Positions 53,801-63,268 of a DNA stretch of 64,000 bases are shown here, one piece after another (the stretch's first letter is position 1; every line of letters begins with the position of its first letter). The notes below the pieces were generated by a model that was not told the origin of the DNA, ran no database searches, and worked only from the letters and a program-made list of their open reading frames with translations. Position numbers and translations under genes: made by a program. Origin of the DNA: Flavobacterium sediminilitoris (GTDB lineage: Bacteria > Bacteroidota > Bacteroidia > Flavobacteriales > Flavobacteriaceae); NCBI RefSeq assembly GCF_023008245.1, contig NZ_CP090145.1, positions 620,001 through 684,000 on the forward strand, written 5' to 3'.

Positions 53801-56393
53801 CAGAAAGTGTAACTACATCAAAGCGATTTACTTTTCCTGTTTCAAGCATTCCATATTTGTTTGGTTCAGGGCTTTTTAATCCAACATAGGTTTTATAAGG
53901 TGAAAAACTTGCCGTAACAACATCTGTACTAAAGTCTCCTCCATTTTCGAATGCTTTAGTTTGCATTACTATTTTTAATTTCCCTGGTGCTTGATTAGTT
54001 ATTTCTGGTTTAAGTGTTACATCTGTTTTTCCACTTTCATCTACTTTCCCAGAAAAAACATTTACTTCTTCTGTATAAAATTTTCTTACATCATCATCAA
54101 AATCATAATTTGAATATCCTTTAAATGTTGTCTGTTGTTCCATGAATTTGGCTTGCATTTCTACTTTCAAATTTTTAGCAACAGCACCATGTAACCAATT
54201 GACTTCTATTTCCCCTTTATTCAAGTTGTTTCCTGAAATTTGAGCATCTGCAAAACTGTTTTTAATTTTTAAACGGTTTGGTTTAATTGTTTCAATTTTT
54301 ATAGACTTAAAGAAACTAGCTCCTCCAACTGAGACTTTTGCTTCCCAATTTCCTGTAATATCTGAATCTTTTGTTACTATTTTAAATTTATAATGATTGT
54401 TTTCATTGTATTTCTGAACGGATTGATACATTAATTTTCCTCTTGGATCAGATAGCTTAAATTTGATAGGGTGCGATTTTTCCAATTTACTTTCATTATC
54501 ATTCAACATGAAAGCAATATGCAATGTATCACCTGGCCTCCAAACACCTCTTTCTCCATAAATATATCCTTTCAATCCTTTTTGTAGCGTTTCACCACTA
54601 ACTTCAAAATTACTAACCGATAATGATTGCCCTTCATCTAATCGAACATACGTTGTGTTTTTGTCTTTAGTTACAATAGCGAAATAGGCATATTTTTTAA
54701 CATCAATTGTAGCAATTCCTTCTGCGTCTGTTGAGACTGAAGCTAATTTTTGTTGTTGAAAATCATACAATTCTATTGTTGCTCCAGAAACTGGATTAGT
54801 TGAAATGATATCATTAACAGCAAATAAGTAAGATCCATTTTCTCCTCTTTTTGCAATTACACCTAAATCGGTTGCAATTACATTTGTTGAAATGGTATTG
54901 CGGTAATAATATGATTTTGTACAAGGATCTTCTCTTTCATACCAATCGTAATCGTCATAATAATAGTCGTCATAATAATAATCATTATTACTACGAACTT
55001 CATCTTTATCAAAGTTATCTTCGTCTTCTTCTATAATTTCTTCTTCTTGAGAAGCAGAACATTTATATAATGAATATTTTTTCTTGAAATTAATTTCTAC
55101 ACGATAAATAGCACCTGGTTCTGGTTCAATAATTTTGGATAAGTCTAACGCATAAGCACCCCATTTACTATAATTAATTAGACTATTCTTTTTTAATACT
55201 ATTTTCTGTTTTGCAATAGGTGATGCTACTTTTCTTAAATTTTGACTTCCATTTATTTGATTATCTTGAAGAAACTGTAGTATATTATTCTTGTGTATTT
55301 TATATATTTTTACATCAACCGCGCTTAAATTTACAGCTTCAAAGTTTATTTTTAAATTATTTGAACTTGGTAAAATTGTTCCACTTTTTATAAATTTAAT
55401 TGCTGGTTTTATCTGTTCAAATGAAACTTTTTGAGAGAAATTTTGTTTCATTTTAAAACCATCTTCACTTTGAATTCCTTGAAATACTTCAACTAACAAT
55501 TCTCCTTTCAAAGGTTCAGAAAAGATTATTTTAAGTAAATTTCCTGCTGTTGAAAATTTTAAATTTGATGCTGATTCTACATCTATAAGTCCATCAAAGT
55601 TTTGTCCTTTTTTTAACGGATCTGAAAAATTTAATAATAAAACCTGATTATTATCTTCTTGAACTTCTGCGCTTATTATTTTAAAGTTATTTTTACCCGG
55701 AATTTCATATTCTAATGTTCCCGCTTGATCAATTCCTACATCTTTACCATTCCATTTAATGGTAATTTTGCTATCTTCTTCAAAACGTTGAATACTATCT
55801 ATAACTATTTTAAATTCTTTTTCTGTACTTAGTTCTTTATCTATTTTAACTTTTAATTGTTTTCCGTTTTGTTCTACTTTAACTAACTTGTTTGCAGTTT
55901 CTAAATCTAAGTTATCGCTTGTTGCAATTATTCCATTCAAATACAAATATTCTTTGCTATATGATTGTAAATCTAATGTTGAAACAATAAAATCCTGCTT
56001 AATTGTTTTAATTGAAAAATTAAAATCTTTTAGTTCTTTTGGAACATCTTTAATTTCAGAAAGATGCAATGAAATTTGATATTCTTTATTAGATTCCAAT
56101 GGCTTATTTGGAACAAATGCAAGTGTATTTGTAGAAAGTGCAATTACTTTTCCTTCTACACTTGGGGTAATTGTAAAAAAATCGTCATCTAATTCTTTTT
56201 TTGGTGTCCAATCTGCATTATCAAATGCTAATACGACTCTAACATCACTTTTTGCTGAAACTAATCCTGAACTAAAATTCAAAATATGTTCTTTAAAAAG
56301 AGAATAATCAGAATTAAATTTTTTGTTTTCTTTAGAACAAGAAACAATCATAACTAAGATTAAAAACAACCTTAAAAAACGAGAACTTTTCAT
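50886..56393 (-). CDS. Bacterial alpha-2-macroglobulin lipoprotein
   Basis: 1835 residues with a lipoprotein signal (FLILVMIVSCSKENKK). Many MG-type beta domains up to about residue 1350, with GERGVWRPGDTLHIAF (MG3-type) around 615-630, then the thioester domain with the intact CxEQ motif (PHGCVEQTTS, about 1395), an alpha-toroid (TSYAGHFMIEAEKKGY ...) and a final receptor-like domain. Traps foreign proteases in the periplasm. A short Tyr/Asp-rich insert (NDYYYDDYYYDDYDWYERED, about 470) is unusual. Paired with pbpC. Confidence 0.95.
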   Translation of the reverse strand: MKSSRFLRLFLILVMIVSCSKENKKFNSDYSLFKEHILNFSSGLVSAKSDVRVVLAFDNADWTPKKELDDDFFTITPSVEGKVIALSTNTLAFVPNKPLESNKEYQISLHLSEIKDVPKELKDFNFSIKTIKQDFIVSTLDLQSYSKEYLYLNGIIATSDNLDLETANKLVKVEQNGKQLKVKIDKELSTEKEFKIVIDSIQRFEEDSKITIKWNGKDVGIDQAGTLEYEIPGKNNFKIISAEVQEDNNQVLLLNFSDPLKKGQNFDGLIDVESASNLKFSTAGNLLKIIFSEPLKGELLVEVFQGIQSEDGFKMKQNFSQKVSFEQIKPAIKFIKSGTILPSSNNLKINFEAVNLSAVDVKIYKIHKNNILQFLQDNQINGSQNLRKVASPIAKQKIVLKKNSLINYSKWGAYALDLSKIIEPEPGAIYRVEINFKKKYSLYKCSASQEEEIIEEDEDNFDKDEVRSNNDYYYDDYYYDDYDWYEREDPCTKSYYYRNTISTNVIATDLGVIAKRGENGSYLFAVNDIISTNPVSGATIELYDFQQQKLASVSTDAEGIATIDVKKYAYFAIVTKDKNTTYVRLDEGQSLSVSNFEVSGETLQKGLKGYIYGERGVWRPGDTLHIAFMLNDNESKLEKSHPIKFKLSDPRGKLMYQSVQKYNENNHYKFKIVTKDSDITGNWEAKVSVGGASFFKSIKIETIKPNRLKIKNSFADAQISGNNLNKGEIEVNWLHGAVAKNLKVEMQAKFMEQQTTFKGYSNYDFDDDVRKFYTEEVNVFSGKVDESGKTDVTLKPEITNQAPGKLKIVMQTKAFENGGDFSTDVVTASFSPYKTYVGLKSPEPNKYGMLETGKVNRFDVVTLSENGRPKAVRNLEVRVYKVEWRWWWNSDGDDLARYNSDNATTAYKNFNITTNSSGKGSFQFSVPEDDWGRYLIRVVDPNDGHATSITSIIDWPYWSGKTKSGDGSTANMLVFASDKEKYAVGEKAIISFPSSAGGRALLSLENGSKVVKTFWANTSKGETKVEIPVTPEMAPNVYVNITLLKPHGSTLNDTPIRMYGIIPIEVIDKNTVLEPQVSMPQVLRPEQKATLKVSEKSGKEMTYTVAIVDEGLLDLTRFKTPNAWDKFYSKQALGVKTWDVYDDVIGAYGGKINQIFSIGGDEDLGGSNAKKANRFKPVVIYLGPYKLEKGQTKSHTITLPNYVGSVRTMIVAGDAKTNAYGSAEKTTPVRNPLMVLASVPRKISPNEKITLPVTVFAMENNIKNVTVQVKTNNGIRILESAKQQISFSSPDEKMLYFNLEVGDVTGIGKIEVIATSGFEKASFPVEIDIVNPNPETTDFVDIVLEPNTTKSVNWETFGITGTNKAQLEISSFPTIDFNRRLKFLIQYPHGCVEQTTSSVFPQLYLTDVVAIDDAKKQDIQRNVNDGIQRLGRFQISNGGLPYWQGSAYSDDWGTSYAGHFMIEAEKKGYVLPVGFKQKWISYQQRQSKQWRYNGGYYNDFAQAYRLYTLALAGSADLASMNRLRETVGISDESKLRLAATYAIVGQKNAALKLINEVSSFDFNTKRNYYYYGSEDRSRAMLLETYLLVDNKTKAFELANRLAKSLSSNQYMSTQTTAYSLYAMSKFAVKNGGKGVNTVVSFNGKSDNLVTQKSIIDKSLSVKQGKYSVSIKNNNSNTIYVRVLNSGVLPIGQEKEMQKNLLAVISYKAKSGAAINFNAIYQGTEIIAQVTIRNNSSERIENVALTQIIPSGFEIMNYRYTDFGSVAENKADYIDIRDDRTNFYFSLKSNESRTFTIALNASYLGDYYLPGIQCEAMYDDSYVVRNKGQWIKIIKE

Positions 56394-56490
56394 AAAATAC
56401 GAATTTAAAAAGATAAAAATAAAATGCAGATTTCTATTACAAAATATTCTTTAAAGGTACTATATTTTTTAATACAGGAGATAGGATTTT

Positions 56491-56931
56491 TTATCGTTTT
56501 GTTCTAAAAAAAGCTTTCATTAATATAGCGCATTCTTTTTCAAGAACTCCCGAGACTACTTTTGTTTTAGGATGCAATTGAGTTCCCATTTTCAAGAATC
56601 CTCTATTTTCATCTGACGCACCAAAAACAATTTTAGAAATTTGACTCCAATATAAAGCTCCTGCACACATTTGACAAGGCTCTAATGTTACGTATAACGT
56701 GCAGTCTTTCAAATATTTCCCTCCTAAATAATTAGCCGCACTTGTAATAGCTTGCATCTCTGCATGCGCTGTAACATCGTGCAATAATTCTGTTAAATTA
56801 TGACTTCTAGCAATTACTTTATTATCTATTACAATAACTGCTCCAACGGGAATTTCTCCTTTTTCAAAAGCAATTTCAGCCTCAATTAAGGCTTTTTTCA
56901 TAAAATATTCGTCAGTAAAAATATTTTCCAT
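56491..56931 (-). CDS. tadA: tRNA-specific adenosine deaminase
   Basis: 146 residues. Zinc deaminase with HAE (TAHAEMQAI) and PCxxC (LEPCQMCAGAL); VIVIDNKVIARSHNLTE and NRGFLKMG fit TadA, which makes inosine at tRNA-Arg position 34. Single gene. Confidence 0.93.
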   Translation of the reverse strand: MENIFTDEYFMKKALIEAEIAFEKGEIPVGAVIVIDNKVIARSHNLTELLHDVTAHAEMQAITSAANYLGGKYLKDCTLYVTLEPCQMCAGALYWSQISKIVFGASDENRGFLKMGTQLHPKTKVVSGVLEKECAILMKAFFRTKR

Positions 56932-57142
56932 TTTTCAAAATTACGAAATCTAGATACAATTCTTATTGTATTAAACAAAAAGGCTTTCAGTAGAAACAAA
57001 AAATTCTGAAACTCAAAAAATCTATTATAAAAACCGAAGCGAATACATCATAAGAAATTGAAAAGCAAAAGTTAAATATTTTATCCAATATGAATAAAAC
57101 TAGACTAATACAAAACAAAAGTTTAAATTTGCTTTTTTTATA

Positions 57143-58921
57143 ATGGAAAGCAACATACTAAATACAATTAATTCCCCAAAAGATTTAAGAACACTTTCTG
57201 AAAATCAATTACCACAGCTTGCACAAGAATTGAGGGATTTTATTATTGATATTATATCTCAAAAAGGAGGTCATTTAGGCGCCAGTTTAGGTGTAGTAGA
57301 ACTTACTATAGCTTTACATTATGTTTTCAATACACCAGAAGATCAATTAGTTTGGGATGTAGGACATCAAGCGTATGGTCATAAAATCTTAACAAAAAGA
57401 AAAAATATTTTCCATACTAATAGGGAATTAAATGGTATATCTGGTTTTCCAAAAAGAAGTGAGAGTATTTATGACACTTTTGGAGTAGGACATTCTTCTA
57501 CTTCAATTTCAGCAGCATTAGGAATGGCTTTAGCTTCTCAATTAAAAAAAGAAACTGAAAAACACCATATCGCTATAATTGGAGATGCTTCGATAGCAAG
57601 TGGAATGGCTTTCGAAGGGTTAAATCATGCTGGTGTTACAGACGCTAATTTATTAGTTATTTTAAATGATAATGCTATAGGAATTGATCCAAGTATAGGT
57701 GCTCTAAAAAATTACCTTACCGCTGTAAAGGAAGGCAAAAACCCAAAAGGAAACAATATCATTAAGTCTTTAAATTTTGACTATTCCGGTCCAATAGACG
57801 GTCATGATTTACCAAAACTAATTTCAGAATTAAATAGATTAAAAAAAGTAAAAGGACCTAAGTTCCTTCATATTATTACCACAAAAGGAAAAGGACTACA
57901 ATTGGCTGAAGAATACCAAGTAAAATATCATGCTCCAGGGAAATTTGAGGCTAAGACAGGGAAAATACACCCAAAAAATGAAGACGGACTACCTCCTAAA
58001 TTTCAAGATGTTTTTGGACACACACTTGTTGAGTTAGCAAAACGAAATGAAAAAATAATAGGCATAACTCCTGCGATGCCAACTGGAAGCTCCATGAAGT
58101 TTATGATGGAAGAATTTCCAGAAAGAGCTTTTGATGTAGGAATTGCCGAACAGCATGCTGTTACTTTAGCAGCAGGAATGACAACACAAGGAATGATTGT
58201 TTTTTGCAATATTTACTCTACCTTTCTACAACGTGCTTATGATCAGATAATTCATGATGTAGCTTTACAGAAACTCCCTGTTATTTTTTGCTTAGATAGA
58301 GCAGGACTAGTTGGTGAAGACGGAGCTACTCATCATGGTGTTTTTGATATTTCTTATTTAAATTGTATTCCTAATTTAATCATTTTTGCCCCTATTAATG
58401 AAATTGAGTTACGAAATATCATGTATACTGCCCAACTTGGTTTAGATTATCCGATTGCCATTCGTTATCCTAGAGGACGAGGAGAAATAACAACTTGGCA
58501 AGAACCATTTCAAAAAATTAAAATAGGAGATGCCAAATGTCTTAAAAAAGGAAGTGAAATAGCATTCCTTTCTACTGGTACAATAGGTACGAATGTAGAA
58601 AAGGCAATAATTAAATGTAATAATCCAGATTTAATTTCTCATTATCATTTTCCATTTATCAAGCCAATAGATCAAAAAACCTTGGCTGAAATTAGCACTA
58701 AATATAAAACCATCATAACAATTGAAGATGGCTCTATAATAGGCGGTTTTGGTTCTTTAGTAAATCAATATATTACGGAAAACAATATTCCCATTAAAGT
58801 CTTAAATTTAGGAATTCCTGACCAATTTATAGAACACGGAAGCATTGAAGAATTACAACATATCTGCAAAATAAACGTTACAACTATTATTAACCAACTA
58901 AATTTTTTAATTCAATCATGA
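57143..58921 (+). CDS. dxs: 1-deoxy-D-xylulose-5-phosphate synthase
   Basis: 592 residues. First step of the MEP isoprenoid pathway. Thiamine diphosphate site GDASIASGMAFEGLNHAG..LVILNDNAIGI, early His in KGGHLGASLGVVELT, transketolase pyrimidine domain with FDVGIAEQHAVTLAAG and CDRAGLVGEDGATHHG-type loop, C-terminal IEDGSIIGGFGS. The stop overlaps the next ATG (ATGA). Confidence 0.97.
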   Translation: MESNILNTINSPKDLRTLSENQLPQLAQELRDFIIDIISQKGGHLGASLGVVELTIALHYVFNTPEDQLVWDVGHQAYGHKILTKRKNIFHTNRELNGISGFPKRSESIYDTFGVGHSSTSISAALGMALASQLKKETEKHHIAIIGDASIASGMAFEGLNHAGVTDANLLVILNDNAIGIDPSIGALKNYLTAVKEGKNPKGNNIIKSLNFDYSGPIDGHDLPKLISELNRLKKVKGPKFLHIITTKGKGLQLAEEYQVKYHAPGKFEAKTGKIHPKNEDGLPPKFQDVFGHTLVELAKRNEKIIGITPAMPTGSSMKFMMEEFPERAFDVGIAEQHAVTLAAGMTTQGMIVFCNIYSTFLQRAYDQIIHDVALQKLPVIFCLDRAGLVGEDGATHHGVFDISYLNCIPNLIIFAPINEIELRNIMYTAQLGLDYPIAIRYPRGRGEITTWQEPFQKIKIGDAKCLKKGSEIAFLSTGTIGTNVEKAIIKCNNPDLISHYHFPFIKPIDQKTLAEISTKYKTIITIEDGSIIGGFGSLVNQYITENNIPIKVLNLGIPDQFIEHGSIEELQHICKINVTTIINQLNFLIQS

Positions 58922-59862
58922 GAAAAGCCTACCTACTAGGATTTCTATTATTTACCTTACAACAAAATTTTGCCCAAATAATTAGAACAGAACTCCCTGA
59001 TACAATATCATATTGGAAAAAATCAAATAAAATTGGATTAGACATCTCTCAAATCACTTTCGTAAACTGGAATGCTGGAGGAAACAACTCAGTATCAGGC
59101 TTATTTAAAGGGAACTTCATAAGAGAATATTCTAAAAAAAATCTAAATTGGAAGAATGAACTAATTTTCCGTTATGGAATAAACAAACAAGAAGGAAGAG
59201 AAGTAAGAAAAACAGATGATCAAATTCAAATAAATTCAACCATAGGCTTCAGAAAGGATACTGTTTCTAATTGGTTTTACAGTGGAAAGTTTAATTTCAA
59301 CACACAATTTGCAAATGGTTATTCTTATCCGAATACAGAATTTGCAATCTCTAAACCGTTTGCTCCAGCATATTTTTTTATTGGTATTGGTAGTGAATAC
59401 TCTAGAAAAGATCTTAATTTAAACGTTTATTTATCACCTTTAACTCAGAAAACCACCCTTGTTTTAGACAGGAGATTAGCTAATCAAGGAGCTTTTGGAG
59501 TAGATGCTGCAATTTATGACGAAGTAACAGGAGAGTTGCTTCAAAATGGAAGGAAATCGCGAACAGAAATTGGAATTTTAATTACGAATCAATGGGAAAA
59601 AGAAATATTCAAGAATATAAATTTAGAACATCGTGCTAGTTTATACTCTGATTATTTGAATAATTTTGGAAATATTGATATTGATTGGCAATTACAATTG
59701 AACATGACCATAAATGAATATGTTAGAGCAAATATTGGCACTCATTTAGTTTATGATGATGATGTAAAAGCAAAAGAAGAAAAAGAAGGAGAACAAATAA
59801 TTGTAGGACCAAAAGTTCAATTAAAACAATTATTAGGTGTTGGCTTAGTATACACGTTCTAA
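58918..59862 (+). CDS. DUF3078-like exported protein
   Basis: 314 residues, signal peptide AYLLGFLLFTLQQNFAQ, then WKKSNKIGLDISQITFVNWNAGGNNSVSGL, the pattern of the DUF3078 family of Bacteroidota. Repeating beta strands with aromatic ends (FRYGINKQEG.. FNFNTQFANGY) suggest an outer-membrane barrel. Function unknown. Overlaps dxs by four bases. Confidence 0.85.
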   Translation: MRKAYLLGFLLFTLQQNFAQIIRTELPDTISYWKKSNKIGLDISQITFVNWNAGGNNSVSGLFKGNFIREYSKKNLNWKNELIFRYGINKQEGREVRKTDDQIQINSTIGFRKDTVSNWFYSGKFNFNTQFANGYSYPNTEFAISKPFAPAYFFIGIGSEYSRKDLNLNVYLSPLTQKTTLVLDRRLANQGAFGVDAAIYDEVTGELLQNGRKSRTEIGILITNQWEKEIFKNINLEHRASLYSDYLNNFGNIDIDWQLQLNMTINEYVRANIGTHLVYDDDVKAKEEKEGEQIIVGPKVQLKQLLGVGLVYTF

Positions 59863-59883
59863 TAATCCTTCACTTATAAAACC

Positions 59884-59921
59884 AAAAAAGCCTATAAATA
59901 AATATTTATAGGCTTTTTTTA
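59884..59921 (+). terminator. Terminator after the dxs operon
   Basis: AAGCCTATAAATA / TATTTATAGGCTT stem, A-run before and T-run after; could also end transcription coming from tRNA-Val on the other strand. Confidence 0.85.
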
Positions 59922-59926
59922 TTAAG

Positions 59927-60001
59927 TGGGCGATGAGGGGTTCGAACCCCCGACCCCCTCGGTGTAAACGAGGTGCTCTGAACCAGCTGAGCTAATCGCC
60001 C
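59927..60001 (-). tRNA. tRNA-Val (anticodon TAC)
   Basis: On the minus strand: acceptor GGGCGAT / ATCGCCC, D-arm TAGCTCAGCTGGTTCAGAGC, anticodon stem CCTCG / CGAGG with loop TTTACAC (anticodon TAC), T-loop GGTTCGAACC, discriminator A. CCA is not encoded. Confidence 0.97.
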
Positions 60002-60080
60002 CAATAAATTGCTTTACTTCCGTATTGCGAGTGCAAATATAGTGTAGAATTTAGAATTTGCAAACATTTTTTGAAAAAAA

Positions 60081-61295
60081 TTACACAATTTCTGCTACAA
60101 CAAAAGTACTTCCTCCTATATAGATAAAATCAGTTTTTGAAGACAAACTCAGCGCTACTTCATAAGCCTCTGAAACAGAATTATATGTGTCTCCAAATAA
60201 AGAATATTCACCAGCTTTTTTTTGTAAAGAGGCAGAAGAAAGTCCTCTAGAAATATTTGGCTTACAAAAATAATATTTCGCTTTTTTAGGAAATAAAGGC
60301 AGAATACTGTCTAAATCTTTATCATTAACCACCCCCAACACAATATGTAATTGATTTATTTCTTCTTTTTTTATCTGATCTAATACTATTTTTAACCCAT
60401 GCGAATTATGAGCTGTATCACATACTACTTTTGGGTGCAAATTAAGAATTTGCCATCGTCCTAATAACCCTGTATTAGAAACAACCTTTAAAAAACCTTT
60501 TGATATGGCTTTTTCACTTATAGAAAAATAATTTTTAAGAATTTCTAATACTGCTAAAACTGTTTTTTTATTTTGCTTTTGATAATCTCCTAACAATTCA
60601 CAAGGAAGGTCTTCAAAATATAAATCTTGCGCAAAAGTAATTGGCGCATTGTTTTTATCTGCTAATTCTTGAAATACTTTTTTAGTTTCAAGAACATATT
60701 CTCCAATAACAATAGGCGTTCCTAATTTTATTATTCCTGCTTTCTCTATTGCAATTTTCTCTAAAGTATCTCCTAAAAACTGTGTATGATCTAACCCTAT
60801 ATTCGTAATAACAGACACTAGTGGATTAACAATATTAGTAGCATCCAAGCGTCCTCCCATACCAACCTCAACGATTGCTACATCTACTCCTTCTTTTGAA
60901 AAGTAGTCAAAAGCCATTCCAACAGTCATTTCAAAAAAGCTAAGCTTATTGGCTTCAAAAAAAGGTTTATTATTGGCAACAAAATTAATCACAAACTCTT
61001 CTGTAATCATTTCGCCATTTATTTTTATACGCTCCCTAAAATCCTTTAGATGTGGAGAAGTATATAACCCTACTTTATAACCTGCTTCTTGTAATACCGA
61101 TGCCAATAGAGAAGAAGTTGAGCCTTTCCCATTAGTACCAGCAATATGGATTGTTTTAAATTTTTTATGTGGATTTTTTAAATAATCATCAAGCAAAATA
61201 ACATTAGACAAGTTATCTTTATAAGCAGAAGCTCCTTGATTTTGAAACATAGGGAGTTGACTAAAAAGCCACTCTGTTGTTTCTTTGTAATTCAT
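60081..61295 (-). CDS. folC: Folylpolyglutamate synthase / dihydrofolate synthase
   Basis: 404 residues. Mur-ligase-type ATPase with P-loop AGTNGKGSTSSLLAS and VEVGMGGRLDATNIV..SVITNIGLDHTQFLGDT; C-terminal domain CDTAHNSHGLKIVLD. Adds glutamate to folates. Lies 17 bases downstream of a TonB-type gene. Confidence 0.95.
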   Translation of the reverse strand: MNYKETTEWLFSQLPMFQNQGASAYKDNLSNVILLDDYLKNPHKKFKTIHIAGTNGKGSTSSLLASVLQEAGYKVGLYTSPHLKDFRERIKINGEMITEEFVINFVANNKPFFEANKLSFFEMTVGMAFDYFSKEGVDVAIVEVGMGGRLDATNIVNPLVSVITNIGLDHTQFLGDTLEKIAIEKAGIIKLGTPIVIGEYVLETKKVFQELADKNNAPITFAQDLYFEDLPCELLGDYQKQNKKTVLAVLEILKNYFSISEKAISKGFLKVVSNTGLLGRWQILNLHPKVVCDTAHNSHGLKIVLDQIKKEEINQLHIVLGVVNDKDLDSILPLFPKKAKYYFCKPNISRGLSSASLQKKAGEYSLFGDTYNSVSEAYEVALSLSSKTDFIYIGGSTFVVAEIV

Positions 61296-61312
61296 AAAAT
61301 AGCTTTTAAAAT

Positions 61313-62110
61313 TTATTCTCCCAATTTGAAGTTAACAACAACAAAACCTATTTGAGTTTCAGGAGCGTTTGGATCTGCTTGCCATTTAAAAGTTTTTGCT
61401 GTTTCAATTGCAGGATTAACTAAACAAGGGTTTGTATTGGTAGTTCCTTGTGAACGCTCTGCTTTAATAACATTTCCGTTTCTATTCACCCAAATTTTAA
61501 CAACAACGGTACCTGATTCATTACAATCTTGCACTTTTTTATTGTTCCCAGCTAATTTTCTACCAGCTAATCCCCAGCCAGTTCCGTTTCCTGAACCATT
61601 TCCTGAACCGCTTCCATAGAAACTATTAGCATAGATACTTCCATTTGGATCACCCTTATCTCCTGCCAAACCATCATCTCCATGACCACCTTGTGATGTT
61701 CCTTCTGACGGTTTTCCATTTAATATACTATTTAAAGCACTATTTGTTTGCTGCGAAGGCTTAGGTGATGGTTTTGTAACTGGTTTAGTTTCTGTAGGTG
61801 TTTTTGGTTTCTGAGTAGTCTTCTTTGGCTGAACCACAACAGGAGAATCATTATCATCTGTCAAGACATCCTCTTTCTGGCTTGTTTCAGGTTGAGATTG
61901 TGTGTTTTGTGGAGCAGATTGTATTGGTTCTGTAGGTTGTATTTCACCTTGACCAACATCACTTGTTCCAAAATTTATTGCGATTCCATTTTCAGGTGGA
62001 GGATCTAAGGAAGTTAGTCCAAAGAAAATACAAAATAATAAAATTGCAAGAAGTATTACACTTGATATTACAAATGATTTTTTTTCTTCTTCTGTTTCTA
62101 AAAATTTCAT
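61313..62110 (-). CDS. TonB-like energy transducer
   Basis: 265 residues: one N-terminal helix (FVISSVILLAILLFCIFFGL), a long Pro/Gln/Thr/Lys linker (about 45-130), a Gly/Ser/Asn-rich stretch (NSFYGSGSGNGSGNGTGWGL) and a TonB-type C-terminal domain (GTVVVKIWVNRNGNVIKAERSQG..AIETAKTFKW). Works with the ExbB and ExbD genes just upstream to power outer-membrane receptors, or as a TolA-like protein. Confidence 0.88.
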   Translation of the reverse strand: MKFLETEEEKKSFVISSVILLAILLFCIFFGLTSLDPPPENGIAINFGTSDVGQGEIQPTEPIQSAPQNTQSQPETSQKEDVLTDDNDSPVVVQPKKTTQKPKTPTETKPVTKPSPKPSQQTNSALNSILNGKPSEGTSQGGHGDDGLAGDKGDPNGSIYANSFYGSGSGNGSGNGTGWGLAGRKLAGNNKKVQDCNESGTVVVKIWVNRNGNVIKAERSQGTTNTNPCLVNPAIETAKTFKWQADPNAPETQIGFVVVNFKLGE

Positions 62111-62116
62111 ATTTAT

Positions 62117-62512
62117 CTATTTTGGACTAACTGCCACGACCATCTTAATTCCATTTCTATATGCAATATCCATTACATATACTACTTTTTCATGAGGAAC
62201 AGATTTTTCAGCTCTTAAGACTATTGCTTTATTTTCAGCATTCGCTACCAATGCTAACAACTGGGTTTCCAATTGGGTTTCATCAATTTTATCTTTATCA
62301 ATATAAAATGACAAATCCTTATCTATACTCACAGAAATACTTTTATTACTATCGGTTTTCCCTTTTCCTTTTGGTAGTACTAAGTCTAAAGCATTAGTTG
62401 TAACCATTGTAGAAGTAAGCATAAAAAATATCAATAATAGAAATACAATATCTGTCATTGAAGACATATTGAATTCTGTAGATACTTTATTTTTATTTTT
62501 ACCTAACTTCAT
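62117..62512 (-). CDS. exbD: ExbD/TolR-family protein
   Basis: 131 residues, one N-terminal helix (SSMTDIVFLLLIFFMLTSTM) with the proton-path Asp in MTDIVF, then the periplasmic domain (ALDLVLPKGKGK ... IVLRAEKSVPHEKVVYVMD). Its start overlaps the ExbB stop by one base. Confidence 0.93.
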   Translation of the reverse strand: MKLGKNKNKVSTEFNMSSMTDIVFLLLIFFMLTSTMVTTNALDLVLPKGKGKTDSNKSISVSIDKDLSFYIDKDKIDETQLETQLLALVANAENKAIVLRAEKSVPHEKVVYVMDIAYRNGIKMVVAVSPK

Positions 62513-63216
62513 TATACTGGTTCATTTAATAGATCTAAAAACTCAACTGCATTTGCTTCCATTTGATTAACCACTTTATTTGTTTTCACAACTAAGTGAT
62601 TATATCCCATATATGCTACAATACCCACAATAAGACCTATAACTGTAGTTGTCATTGCTGTATAAATTCCTTCTGCTAAAGAACCTACTTCAATTTGTCC
62701 GCCACCACTTGCCATCTTGTGAAAAGCAAGAATCATACCAAGCACTGTTCCTAAGAAACCAATCATTGGTCCAGCACCAGATATAGTAGCCAACATACTT
62801 GTATTTTTTTCCAATTTATACAACTCTAAATTACCTGCATTTTCAATAGCTGTATTGATATCTTCAAGTGGTTTTCCAATACGAGAAATTCCTTTTTCAA
62901 TTAGCCTTGCAACAGGTGAATTTGTTTGAGCACACAACATCTTAGCTGAATCTATTTTTCCTGATAAGATATTCATCTTAATATTATTCATAAAACTTGA
63001 ATCAATCTTACTTGCTTTATTTATTGCCATCAATCTTTCAAAATATAGAAAAAGAGCTAAAAAAAGTAAAATAAATAAGACTAAGATAATGGCTTGACCA
63101 CCTATTCCTCCACTTGTTAATAATTCCCATATTGAAAGTGTCTTTTCTACGGGCTGATCTTCTGCCATAACTTGACTGGCAACTGCTAAACTATCTACTT
63201 GAAGAAATATACTCAT
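62512..63216 (-). CDS. exbB: ExbB/TolQ/MotA-family proton channel protein
   Basis: 234 residues, three helices: FILLFLALFLYFERLM, LATISGAGPMIGFLGTVLGMILAF (the family's signature region) and AMTTTVIGLIVGIVAYMGYN. Builds the proton-driven motor with ExbD and TonB. Confidence 0.93.
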   Translation of the reverse strand: MSIFLQVDSLAVASQVMAEDQPVEKTLSIWELLTSGGIGGQAIILVLFILLFLALFLYFERLMAINKASKIDSSFMNNIKMNILSGKIDSAKMLCAQTNSPVARLIEKGISRIGKPLEDINTAIENAGNLELYKLEKNTSMLATISGAGPMIGFLGTVLGMILAFHKMASGGGQIEVGSLAEGIYTAMTTTVIGLIVGIVAYMGYNHLVVKTNKVVNQMEANAVEFLDLLNEPV

Positions 63217-63268
63217 ATTCTAATTTTATATAATAACGTCTATTAATTAAAAAAATTGTCTTGTTAAC

